A DNA stretch of 39,252 nucleotides from an uncultured Acidimicrobiales bacterium (GTDB taxonomy: Bacteria; Actinomycetota; Acidimicrobiia; Acidimicrobiales; SHLQ01): positions 1-39,252 of the forward strand of contig CALBVR010000185.1 in assembly GCA_937969565.1 (NCBI GenBank), written 5' to 3'. Of this stretch, positions 1 through 8,606 are shown piece after piece. Numbering within the stretch: position 1 is the stretch's first letter; every line of letters starts with the position of its first letter. A model generated the notes under the pieces. It ran no database searches, was not told the DNA's origin, and saw only the letters and a list, made by a program, of their open reading frames with translations. The position numbers and the translations under genes are program-made.

Positions 1-1054
1 GCGTGAACTGGCTCGACAGCGCGTAGACGAGGTGCAGCGTGAATCGGGCAAACGCCGCCACCGAACCGGAGATGTCGGCGACCACCATGATCTCCGGCTT
101 TTTCGGCCGCGGGTTCTTGAACTTCGGCTCCGCCGGAACGCCGCCGTAGGAAAGCGACGTACGGATCGTGTGGCGAAAATCGAGCGGACCCTTGCGACCC
201 CGGCGACGCTTGCGAGCCAGACGCACCGCCAGCTTGCGGGTGAGCGGGTAGATGGCCTTGCGCAGGTTGGCCATCTCTTCCCGGCTGGCGTGCATGAAGT
301 CCACGTCTTCCGGAAGCGGCTTTCGCAGGGTCTTCGCCATCGCTTCGACGCCACGGTCGGCCACGAGACGACGACGGATCTCCGCCTCGATCTCCTTCTT
401 CAACGCGTCGATGCGGTCCTTGTACTCGTCGCGCTGCAGCCGCTGCTCGAACTGGGACATGTCCTCTTCGGACTCGTCCTGTTGCTGTTGCATCAGCTTT
501 TCGAGCACGCCGTCGAGGTCGAGGTTCCGCAGCGTTCGATACAGGTAGTAGGTGCCGCCAACCGGCCGACCCGGTTCCATGCCGGCGTAGCGACGCACCG
601 ATTCGCGGGCCATCGACCGCATCATGTTGGCGTCGCCGTTCATGAGTGCGTTGTAGAGCATCTCGGCGAGCTCTTCGGGCGTCATCCCCTTGTTGGAGCC
701 ACCCTGCCCCTCGTTGCCCTCGCCGCCCTGACCACGGTTCGCACCGTCTTCGTCCTCGTCGTCCTCGAACGGGTCGTCGGTCAGTTCCGAATCGAGCACG
801 TACTCCTCACCGCGAAGCGAGAAGTAGACGTCGAAGACGATCTCAAAGGCCTTCCAATGCGAATTGTTCTTCACCAGGGTGGCGGCAAGCGCGTACTTGA
901 GCGCCACCCGATCCTCGAGCGGAATGTGCTGCACGGCCTCCATCGCGTCGAGGTTCTCCGTGAGGCTGACCGGAAGGCCAGCGTTACGGAGCTCGACGAT
1001 GAACCCGGTGAGCAGGTCGAGGAGCGGCGATTCAGCCGCTGTAGGAGTCGGCAT
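1..1054 (-). CDS. VWA-domain (CoxE-like) protein, C-terminus cut by window edge
   Basis: Own reverse-strand translation from ATG at 1054: MPTPTAAESPLLDLLTGFIVELRNAGLPVSLTENLDAMEAVQ...; MIDAS-like motif in PEIMVVADISGSVAAFARF. Open to the window edge, so absent from the ORF track. Start overlaps the end of the MoxR ATPase gene by 23 bp. Confidence 0.85.
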   Translation of the reverse strand, partial: MPTPTAAESPLLDLLTGFIVELRNAGLPVSLTENLDAMEAVQHIPLEDRVALKYALAATLVKNNSHWKAFEIVFDVYFSLRGEEYVLDSELTDDPFEDDEDEDGANRGQGGEGNEGQGGSNKGMTPEELAEMLYNALMNGDANMMRSMARESVRRYAGMEPGRPVGGTYYLYRTLRNLDLDGVLEKLMQQQQDESEEDMSQFEQRLQRDEYKDRIDALKKEIEAEIRRRLVADRGVEAMAKTLRKPLPEDVDFMHASREEMANLRKAIYPLTRKLAVRLARKRRRGRKGPLDFRHTIRTSLSYGGVPAEPKFKNPRPKKPEIMVVADISGSVAAFARFTLHLVYALSSQFT

Positions 1055-1916
1055 TCGCGTTCATGTCCTTCACGGCCTTCTCGATGTCGGTCCGGTACTT
1101 GAGGAGGATGTTGACGGTGTCGGTCGCGGTTTCCGCATCGATCTGGTCGATGCCCAACAGCACGAGCGTGCGGGCCCAGTCGATCGTCTCCGACACCGAT
1201 GGGTGCTTCTTCAGCTCCAGCTGACGGATCGAACGCACGACGCGGGCGACCTGGTTGGCGAGATGCTCGGTGATGCCGGGCACGCGGGTCAGCACGATCT
1301 CCTTCTCGCGATCCATGTCCGGATAGTCGAGGTGGAGGTAGAGGCAGCGGCGCTTGAGCGCTTCCGACAGTTCCCGGGTGTTGTTCGACGTGAGGAACAC
1401 CAGCGGAATCTGCTTGGCGGTGACCGTGCCGAGCTCGGGGATCGACACCTGGTACTCGGAGAGGATCTCCAGGAGCAGCGCCTCGGTCTCGATCTCCACG
1501 CGGTCGACCTCGTCGATCAGGAGCACGACCGGGTCATCGGCACGAATCGCTTCGAGCAACGGACGGGTGAGGAGGAACTCGTCGGAGAAGATGTCGTCCT
1601 CGAGCTCACTCCAATCCGACTCGCCGCTGCGATCGGCCTGGATGCGAAGCAGCTGCTTCTTGTAGTTCCACTCGTACAGCGCCTTGGCCTCGTCCAGCCC
1701 TTCGTAGCACTGGAGACGAATGAGGCGGGCTCCGCTCATCTCGGCAACGGACTTGGCGAGCTGCGTCTTGCCCGTGCCGGCCGGCCCCTCGATGAGAATC
1801 GGCTTCTCGAGCCGATCCGCCAGGTGCACGATGCCCGCAATGGCATCGTCGGCCAGGTAGTCGACGGACGACAGCTTGTCGCGAACGTCGCCGACACTTT
1901 CAAAGCGATGATCCAT
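1032..1916 (-). CDS. MoxR-family AAA+ ATPase
   Basis: Walker A GPAGTGKTQLAKS, Walker B VVLLIDEVDR; paired with downstream VWA gene, the classic MoxR-VWA arrangement. Confidence 0.92.
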   Translation of the reverse strand: MDHRFESVGDVRDKLSSVDYLADDAIAGIVHLADRLEKPILIEGPAGTGKTQLAKSVAEMSGARLIRLQCYEGLDEAKALYEWNYKKQLLRIQADRSGESDWSELEDDIFSDEFLLTRPLLEAIRADDPVVLLIDEVDRVEIETEALLLEILSEYQVSIPELGTVTAKQIPLVFLTSNNTRELSEALKRRCLYLHLDYPDMDREKEIVLTRVPGITEHLANQVARVVRSIRQLELKKHPSVSETIDWARTLVLLGIDQIDAETATDTVNILLKYRTDIEKAVKDMNANADSYSG

Positions 1917-1968
1917 GGGTGCAGGGTATCGGGTCGATCTACCGCCCAGTAACTTCAGCGGGCATCGC

Positions 1969-3465
1969 TCACCGCCGCAGGTTGGGGTCTTCCTGTGTCA
2001 CGCGGGTTCGCACCGTGAAGACCGAGTCGCCCGACAGCACGCCGCCACGGCCGAACAGTCGACCGAACTCCCAGTTCGACAGGCCGAGCTCGGGCCGGTT
2101 GAGCGCGTACTGCCCGTCGACCCAGCGAGTGAATCCGTCGCCGACGAACGGCGCATCGACGGTGGCGAAGAACGAGTCGATCTCGCTTGCCGTCTCGGAC
2201 ACGATCGACGCCGTGAATCGGGGTGAGAGGTCGTTGAAGAGCCGCACCGCATGGTCCATGTCGTCGACGATCGCGAGCGTGACCTCGGGCGAGTCCTCCC
2301 ACTCCCATTCGTTGCCGAGATCGTCCCAGCCGAGCGTGCTCGTGCGCGGTTCAGCGACCACGCCCTCAGCCCGACCGATGCCGGCCGTTTCGAACCACTG
2401 CTCGGGGATGTGGGCGGTCTGCTCGGCAAGGACATGCAGCTTCGGCTCGGCGTTGCGACGCTCACCGGCGGCGGCGAGGCCATCCAGGAACCGTGGGACG
2501 AGCTCGGCGGCGCGACTTGCCGGGATGCAGCACGTGTTGAGCGTGTTGCAGACCTTCCGGTCGAGACTGTTGGTGACCACCGCTTCGAAGCGTTCAGGAT
2601 CTGCGGTTTCACCGGCCACGATCCACGCGCCGCCCGTGCCATGCAGGCTCACGGAAAGACCGGCCTGGCGAGCCACGGCACCCAGCTGGGCAACAGCCGG
2701 ACCGCTCCCTCGGGCCACGGCAAGGGCCAGCCGCTCGTCGGAGAACATCGCATGACCGGCAGCCCGCGACGGCGAGTCGACGAGGCTGGCTGCGCCATCA
2801 GGCAGCCCGGCTTCGGCCAACGCCGGATCGAGCGCGTGCTCGACGATGGCACGAGCCGTGCCCAACGCGTCGGAACCGATGCGGAAGACCACCGTGTTGC
2901 CGCTTCGCAACACGCCCGTGGCGTCCGCGAAGACATTTGGGCGACCCTCGAAGACGAATCCGACGACGCCGAGCCCACTGCGGATCTGATCCACCCGCCA
3001 ACCGTCGTGTTGCTGTGAGTCGACGATCTGGCCCCGGCCGGACGGCTGGTGGGCCCATCCCTCGAGGCCGGCAATCATGTCCGAGCGCATCTTGTCGGTG
3101 AGCTCCAGCCGCGTCGTGCTGCGGCCGCGCTCCCGGGCGGCGGCGATGTCCGCCTCGTTCGCTGCGGCAATCGCGGCGAAGGACGCATCGCTGGCCAGCC
3201 GCTGCGCAAACGCCTGGTAGAACGCGGAGATCGACGCATCCGACACGCTGCCCATCGCGGAGAAGGCGGTCGACGCCCGGCCGACCGCGTCTTGAGCGAC
3301 CGTCCAGTCAGCCGATGGGATGTGGATGAGGTCTCCCGTGGTCTGCACCACCACCAGATGGTCGCCCGGCGCAAAGGCCGAGGCGAGATCTTCAGAGACG
3401 GTGGCAACCCGGTTGCCGCCGTACACGATCGGCATGCCCGCAGTCAGCTCGTTCAGCTCACTCAT
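1969..3465 (-). CDS. proA: Divergent gamma-glutamyl phosphate reductase (ProA-like, ALDH superfamily)
   Basis: GVVGFVFEGRPNVFADATGVLRSGNTVVFRIGSDA resembles the ProA cofactor region; conserved Cys context DRKVCNTLNTCCI; proB lies nearby on the same strand. ORF-track 845 aa version has a spurious N-terminal extension antisense to murJ. Alternative ATG at 3471. Confidence 0.78.
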   Translation of the reverse strand: MSELNELTAGMPIVYGGNRVATVSEDLASAFAPGDHLVVVQTTGDLIHIPSADWTVAQDAVGRASTAFSAMGSVSDASISAFYQAFAQRLASDASFAAIAAANEADIAAARERGRSTTRLELTDKMRSDMIAGLEGWAHQPSGRGQIVDSQQHDGWRVDQIRSGLGVVGFVFEGRPNVFADATGVLRSGNTVVFRIGSDALGTARAIVEHALDPALAEAGLPDGAASLVDSPSRAAGHAMFSDERLALAVARGSGPAVAQLGAVARQAGLSVSLHGTGGAWIVAGETADPERFEAVVTNSLDRKVCNTLNTCCIPASRAAELVPRFLDGLAAAGERRNAEPKLHVLAEQTAHIPEQWFETAGIGRAEGVVAEPRTSTLGWDDLGNEWEWEDSPEVTLAIVDDMDHAVRLFNDLSPRFTASIVSETASEIDSFFATVDAPFVGDGFTRWVDGQYALNRPELGLSNWEFGRLFGRGGVLSGDSVFTVRTRVTQEDPNLRR

Positions 3466-3497
3466 GGCCATGCACGGTAGTGGGTCCACAACCCAAC

Positions 3498-3503
3498 TAG
3501 CGT
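3498..3503 (+). promoter_or_regulatory. Putative leaderless -10 element TAGCGT for murJ
   Basis: TAGCGT-GGCCGGA-ATG(3511). Confidence 0.5.
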
Positions 3504-3510
3504 GGCCGGA

Positions 3511-5181
3511 ATGACAGAAAAGGGGCGGTCCGGTCGCTCTGCCTCGGCGCTTGTCGCGCTCGGCATCATGTTCTCCCGGGTCTCCGGGCTGGTCCGTGAG
3601 GCCGTCTTCGGCGCATTTCTCGGCGTCGGCGGTGCCGCAGACGCCTTCACGATGGCCACGCGTGTCCCCAACGTGCTGCAGATGCTGCTGGGTGAGGGAA
3701 CCCTTTCCGCCTCGTTCATTCCCGTCTACTCGTCCGAACTCGAACGGGACGAGGAGGAAGCAGGCCGTATCGCCGGTGCTGTCGCAGCGCTGCTGGCCCT
3801 CGTCGCCGCCACCATCGTCATCTTCAGCTGGATCTTCGCCCCACAGATCGCCGGCATCATGGGACGAGGATTCACCGATGAGGGTCGGGCGCTCACCACG
3901 ACGCTCATGCGCATCATCTTCCCGTCTGCGGGCATGCTCGTGCTCTCCGCCTGGTGCCTTGGGATTCTCAACAGCCATCGCCAGTTCTTCCTGTCCTACG
4001 TGGCTCCGGTGCTCTGGAACATCGCGCAGATCGGGGCCGTGGTCGGCGCGGCGCTGTTCTTCGGGGTGGCAGACGTGGCCGACGGCGTGGATCTCTCCGA
4101 CCCGGACGCAAATGTCGGCGCGCTCGGCGACATCGCCACGGTTGCGGCGTGGGGCTTCTTCGTCGGTTCGGCGCTGCAGTTCCTCGTGCAGGTGCCCAAC
4201 GTTCGCAAGCTCACCACCGGGCTCAAGATCCGGCTCGATCTCAAGCGCAAGGGTCTCCGCCAGGTCGTAAGCCGCTTCGGCGGTGCCGTCCTCGGCCGCG
4301 GTGTCATCCAGATCTCTGCGCTGATGGACACCTTCCTGGCCGGCCTGCTCGTCACTGGAGCGGTCACTGCGCTCGGCAAGGCCCAAGTGCTCTACATCCT
4401 GCCGATCAGCCTCTTTGCCGTGAGCATCGCTGCCGCTGAACTCCCGGTGTTGTCCCGGCTCACCGACCTCGACGAGATCCGCGACCGGGCCCAGGCCGGC
4501 TTCCAACGCATCACCTTCTTCGTCGCGTTCACCTCGCTCGCCTACATCCTCCTCGGCGACAAGATCGTCGGCACGCTCTACGAGCGAGGGCAGTTCAACA
4601 GCGACGACACGCTGCTCATCTGGTTCGCGCTCGGCGCCTACGCCCTCGGCCTGCTGCCGTCTGCGCTCTCCCGCCTGTCGCAGAATGCGCTCTGGTCGCA
4701 GGGCGACACCGCCGGACCCGCCCGGGTGGCCCTCGTCCGCGTGATCATCGCCATCGCCATCGCCGCCGGCGTCATGCGCTGGTTCGACCAGATCGGCACC
4801 GCCGACATCCGAGACGCCCTGCCCACCCTGTACGACCGGGGGGAGCTCAACACCGAGCTCCGCATCGGCGCCGCCGGCATCACCTTCGGCTCGGCTGTCG
4901 CCGCATGGGTCGAGGCGATCCTCCTCTGGTTCATGGCGCGCGACGCTGTGCCGGGCATCTCGCCGCTACGGCCACTCAAGCCGCTGCTGCCCTCGATCGC
5001 CGCTGCCGCGGTCGTCGCCATCCTCTTCCGGTTCGGCACCGATGACCTCTGGCCACCGCTCGCCGCACTGCTCTCGGTCGGGTTCGCCGGCCTCGCCTAC
5101 GTCGGCGTGGCCTGGCTCCGAGGCGTCGAGGAAACGAACCTCGTGCTCGTCGGCCCGCTCAAGCGTTACAGAATCCAGTAG
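3511..5181 (+). CDS. murJ: Lipid II flippase MurJ (MviN family), no C-terminal pseudokinase
   Basis: Polytopic; MFSRVSGLVREAVFGAFLGVGGAADAFTMATRVPNVLQMLLGEGTLSASFIPVYS is a strong MurJ signature. ATG 3511 preferred over GTG 3502 because TAGCGT-N7 precedes it. Confidence 0.95.
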   Translation: MTEKGRSGRSASALVALGIMFSRVSGLVREAVFGAFLGVGGAADAFTMATRVPNVLQMLLGEGTLSASFIPVYSSELERDEEEAGRIAGAVAALLALVAATIVIFSWIFAPQIAGIMGRGFTDEGRALTTTLMRIIFPSAGMLVLSAWCLGILNSHRQFFLSYVAPVLWNIAQIGAVVGAALFFGVADVADGVDLSDPDANVGALGDIATVAAWGFFVGSALQFLVQVPNVRKLTTGLKIRLDLKRKGLRQVVSRFGGAVLGRGVIQISALMDTFLAGLLVTGAVTALGKAQVLYILPISLFAVSIAAAELPVLSRLTDLDEIRDRAQAGFQRITFFVAFTSLAYILLGDKIVGTLYERGQFNSDDTLLIWFALGAYALGLLPSALSRLSQNALWSQGDTAGPARVALVRVIIAIAIAAGVMRWFDQIGTADIRDALPTLYDRGELNTELRIGAAGITFGSAVAAWVEAILLWFMARDAVPGISPLRPLKPLLPSIAAAAVVAILFRFGTDDLWPPLAALLSVGFAGLAYVGVAWLRGVEETNLVLVGPLKRYRIQ

Positions 5182-5233
5182 GACCACCCGAGAAACCACG
5201 ACACAAGGGCAATTCGGGAACTACGATTCGGAC

Positions 5234-6022
5234 ATGATCAATACGCTCCGGAAGTGGTGGAAGTACCTGACAGCTCGCGCAGATGCCGAGTTCGACAAGA
5301 ACGCCGACCCGAAGATTCAGCTCGAGCAGGCCATCCGGGACGCCAAGGAGCAGCACCAGCGTCTGAAGGAACAGGCCGCCAACGTCATTGCGCACCAGAA
5401 GCAGACCGAAATGCGCCTCGACAAGGCCATGGTCGAGATGGAAAAGCTCACCTCGAACGCCCGTCAGGCCGTGATGATGGCCGACGAGGCCGTCCAACGA
5501 GGCGACGAGACCAAAGCAATCGAATACACGAACGCCGCGGAAGCATTCGCCCAGCGCCTGATCGCCGTCGAGACCGAGGTCGAGGACCTGAAGGCCCTCC
5601 ACCTGCAGGCCACCGAATCTGCGAACGAGGCAAAGAACGCCGTCAACCAGAACTCGGCGTCGTTGCAGACCAAACTGGCCGAACGCCAGAAGCTCCTCAG
5701 CCAGCTCGACCAGGCCAAGATGAAGGAGCAGATGAACGACGCGATGAGCTCGCTCGGCGAGACCGTCGGTCGAGACACTCCATCGCTCGACGAGGTCCGC
5801 TCCAAGATCGAGGGTCGTCTGGCCAAGGCCCAGGCCGCCGGCGACCTCGCCGACTCCTCCATGGAAGGCCGCATGGCCGAGATCGAGGCCGCGTCGCGCA
5901 ACGTGCAGGCGAAGGCCCGCCTCGAGGAGCTGAAGAGCCAGCTGGGTGTCGGTTCCACCGAGACCGCTGCGCCGACCACGGCCCCCGAGACCGGCGGCAC
6001 CACCGCCACGGCCGGGGGCTGA
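5234..6022 (+). CDS. PspA/IM30 (ESCRT-III-like) family protein
   Basis: MINTLRKWWKYLTARADAEFDKNADPKIQLEQAIRDAKEQHQRLKEQAANVIAHQKQTEMRLDKA: N-terminal amphipathic segment plus long coiled coil. Confidence 0.88.
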   Translation: MINTLRKWWKYLTARADAEFDKNADPKIQLEQAIRDAKEQHQRLKEQAANVIAHQKQTEMRLDKAMVEMEKLTSNARQAVMMADEAVQRGDETKAIEYTNAAEAFAQRLIAVETEVEDLKALHLQATESANEAKNAVNQNSASLQTKLAERQKLLSQLDQAKMKEQMNDAMSSLGETVGRDTPSLDEVRSKIEGRLAKAQAAGDLADSSMEGRMAEIEAASRNVQAKARLEELKSQLGVGSTETAAPTTAPETGGTTATAGG

Positions 6023-6029
6023 AACCACG

Positions 6030-6680
6030 ATGACCCCGGAGCAGGCGAAGGCGCTGCGCGAGTCCGCCACCAACATCATCGCCCACGAGAAGAGCCTCGA
6101 GAACGACAAGGCGAAGCTCGAGGCCGAACTGGAGAAGGTGTCGCGCAACGCCCGCCAGGCCGTCATGATGGCCGAGGAGGCCACGCAAGCCGGCGAGGCC
6201 GACAAGGCTGCGGCGTTCGGTGAGTCGGCCGAGGCGCTCGCCACGCACATCGTGGGCATCGAGCAGCAGATCGCCGCCATCGACATCGAACTCATCGAAG
6301 CCCGTCAGGCCTCGGAAGAAGCGAAGTCGATGGCGTCCGACTCTGCGCTCAAGACGGCGCAGATGCAGGCCAAGGGCGCCGAGGTCCGAGCCGAGTTCGA
6401 AGCAGCCAAGATGACCGAGGCCAGCCTCGACACCACCGGCACACCGTCGTACGACGAGGTGAAGGGCAAAATCAACGATCAGCTGGCCCGGGCCGAAGCC
6501 GAAGCCGAACTGGCCGAAGCCGACGGGGTGTCCGCTGTGTCCTCCGCAACCGCGATGGTCGAGAAGGCCGCGCTGGACGCAAAGGCGGCCGCACGGTTGG
6601 CCGAGATCAAATCCTCGATGGGCATCGCCTCGCCGGAGCCGACGGAGGACGCAATGGACGAGGAGCCCGACGAGGCGTAA
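6030..6680 (+). CDS. Second PspA-like coiled-coil protein, paralog of upstream gene, lacking the N-terminal amphipathic helix
   Basis: Shares NARQAVMMA(D/E)EA and the YDEVKGKI/LDEVRSKI and ARLAEIKSSMG/ARLEELKSQLG blocks with the preceding ORF; starts at ATG 6030, 7 bp after the upstream stop. Confidence 0.82.
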   Translation: MTPEQAKALRESATNIIAHEKSLENDKAKLEAELEKVSRNARQAVMMAEEATQAGEADKAAAFGESAEALATHIVGIEQQIAAIDIELIEARQASEEAKSMASDSALKTAQMQAKGAEVRAEFEAAKMTEASLDTTGTPSYDEVKGKINDQLARAEAEAELAEADGVSAVSSATAMVEKAALDAKAAARLAEIKSSMGIASPEPTEDAMDEEPDEA

Positions 6681-6691
6681 TACTACGCTCT

Positions 6692-7543
6692 GTGGTGGAG
6701 CGGCCTCATCGAACCTTCGGACGTGCACGTAGCGCATGCATATTCGCGTTCGCGTTCCTGTTCGGTGGTTTCTCACCGGCTGCCGCCCAGAACGATGACA
6801 CCGGCGTCGTCGTCGACGGCAGCCAAGCGCAAGTCACCGTCGTCGCCAGCGGCGAGATCACCCTCGGGCCTCCGGCACCCGGCAGCGTGCCCGACTGGCC
6901 CTATGTGTGCGTGTGGGCGGAGGCGTTCGCCGACACCGAGGTGATCCTCGGCCGCACAATCCGACCGATCCCCGGCCACCGATACTGGCTCGGCTGCACG
7001 CCGACCCGAGACGGCGTTCCCGCCATCGGGCAGTTCGTCGTGTACGACCCGCTCGATCCCGTGCCAGGTGTCGACGCCATCACCTCGATCGAGCTCGCCG
7101 AAGTGGCCCGAGCCGTCCTCGACCCCACTCCCCTGCCCGTGGGCGTCAGCCCGGCAGACCTGCAGATCACCGGCGTCGAGAGCTTCCTGTGGCCGGACGG
7201 GGCGACCGAATCCGTCCAGCAGACCGCATCGGCGAACGGTCTCGCCGTGACCGCGGAAGCCCGCTGGTCCCACACCGTCTTCGACATGGACGAGCCGGGC
7301 GTCGAACCAATCGTGTGCGAGGCGAAGGTCGAGTGGGTTCCGGGAACCGATGCCTCCCCGTGCAGCCACACGTACCTCTCGGAAGGCGAGGGCCGGACGA
7401 TCACCGCAACGAGCCATTGGGACTTCGTCTGGTGGGACAACGCCGCCCAACCGATTCCCGTGTTCGTCGAAACCGTTGTCCTGGTCGAAGAGCTCGTCAT
7501 CGACGTCGTTGACCTTGAAGCCGTGATCACGGCCCGCCGCTGA
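6692..7543 (+). CDS. Exported hypothetical protein
   Basis: N-terminal signal-like ACIFAFAFLFGGFSPAAAQN; Cys-containing beta-rich body; GTG start (6692 or 6695). Confidence 0.7.
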   Translation: MVERPHRTFGRARSACIFAFAFLFGGFSPAAAQNDDTGVVVDGSQAQVTVVASGEITLGPPAPGSVPDWPYVCVWAEAFADTEVILGRTIRPIPGHRYWLGCTPTRDGVPAIGQFVVYDPLDPVPGVDAITSIELAEVARAVLDPTPLPVGVSPADLQITGVESFLWPDGATESVQQTASANGLAVTAEARWSHTVFDMDEPGVEPIVCEAKVEWVPGTDASPCSHTYLSEGEGRTITATSHWDFVWWDNAAQPIPVFVETVVLVEELVIDVVDLEAVITARR

Positions 7544-7544
7544 C

Positions 7545-8606
7545 TCAGGCGAGCACAACCAGATCGTCGACGTGGACCACCACGCCGACATGGTCGGGAA
7601 GATCGGCGCTGCTGACCCGAGCGATGCCCTTGGCGAACACCTCTCCGGTGGGATCGGCCACCTCGATCGGATCGCGCCGGTCGAACTCGCCGACCGCAGC
7701 GACGACGCCGGCAGCGAGCAGCGACCGACCGCCCTGCTCGAGTGCGTTCCGCGCTCCCTCGTCCACCGTGAGCGTCGCGACCGATGGCATGGCGAAACCG
7801 ATCCACACCTTGCGGGCGGAGAGCTTGGTGGGCCGTGGCACGACCGACGTGCCCACACCAGGGGTTCCGGCAACTGCGGCGGAGATCACGTCGGCCCGGT
7901 CCGCCTGGGCAATCACCGTCCGCACGCCGCTCCACGCAGCGATCCGGGCGGCCGTGAGCTTCGACGCCATCCCACCCGAACCGCGGACGGTACCGCTGGC
8001 ACCGGCAACCTCGAGCAGCTGCCGGTCGAATTCGACGATCTCCTCGATGAGCGACGCAGTCGGATCGTGACGGGGATCAGCGGTGAGGACGCCTTCGGTG
8101 TCGGTCAGCAGGACGAGCACTTCGGCAGACACCAACGAGGCGACCAACGCAGCAATACGGTCGTTGTCGCCGAAGCGAATCTCCTCATCGGTCACCGCAT
8201 CGTTCTCGTTCACCACGGGGACCACGTCCAGCTCCAACAGCCGGCTCAGGGTGGCTCGGGCGTGCAGGTACTGCCGACGATCGCCAAAGTTGTGCGGTGC
8301 CAGCAGGATCTGTCCACTGCGCAGTCCGTGCCGCTTGAGCGCAGCCGACCAGGTGCGGTGCAGCACCGGATGCCCAACCGAAGAGGCTGCCTGCAACGTG
8401 ACGGCGTCGCTCGGACGATCGGTGGCGTCCATGCCCAGCTCTGGGAGACCGGCAGCAATCGCCCCGGACGTGACCAGCACGACCCGATGTCCGGCCGAAC
8501 GAAGGTCGGCGACGCCTGCAGCGACGCGCTCGATGGCCTTCTCGTCGATCTGACCGGATGCATCGGTGAGCGACGAGGTGCCGACTTTGACCACCGCAGT
8601 GGTCAC
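7545..8606 (-). CDS. proB: Glutamate 5-kinase with C-terminal PUA domain
   Basis: AVVKVGTSSLTD, VTSGAIAAGLPELG, VNENDAVTDEEIRFGDNDRIAALVA, GSGGMASKLTAARIA. Confidence 0.96.
   Translation of the reverse strand: MTTAVVKVGTSSLTDASGQIDEKAIERVAAGVADLRSAGHRVVLVTSGAIAAGLPELGMDATDRPSDAVTLQAASSVGHPVLHRTWSAALKRHGLRSGQILLAPHNFGDRRQYLHARATLSRLLELDVVPVVNENDAVTDEEIRFGDNDRIAALVASLVSAEVLVLLTDTEGVLTADPRHDPTASLIEEIVEFDRQLLEVAGASGTVRGSGGMASKLTAARIAAWSGVRTVIAQADRADVISAAVAGTPGVGTSVVPRPTKLSARKVWIGFAMPSVATLTVDEGARNALEQGGRSLLAAGVVAAVGEFDRRDPIEVADPTGEVFAKGIARVSSADLPDHVGVVVHVDDLVVLA

Noticed and set aside
32-1102. 356-aa plus-strand ORF (and 864..1952, 362 aa)
   Set aside because: Antisense to the VWA and MoxR genes; His/Arg/Val-rich high-GC shadow translation. 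The minus strand shows clear family motifs.
3466-4506. N-terminal half of the 845-aa minus ORF (1969..4506)
   Set aside because: Upstream extension of proA antisense to murJ; composition is shadow-like and proA has good starts at 3465/3471.
5159-6776. Minus-strand ORFs 378 aa and 359 aa across the PspA genes
   Set aside because: Low-complexity shadows of coiled-coil coding sequence.
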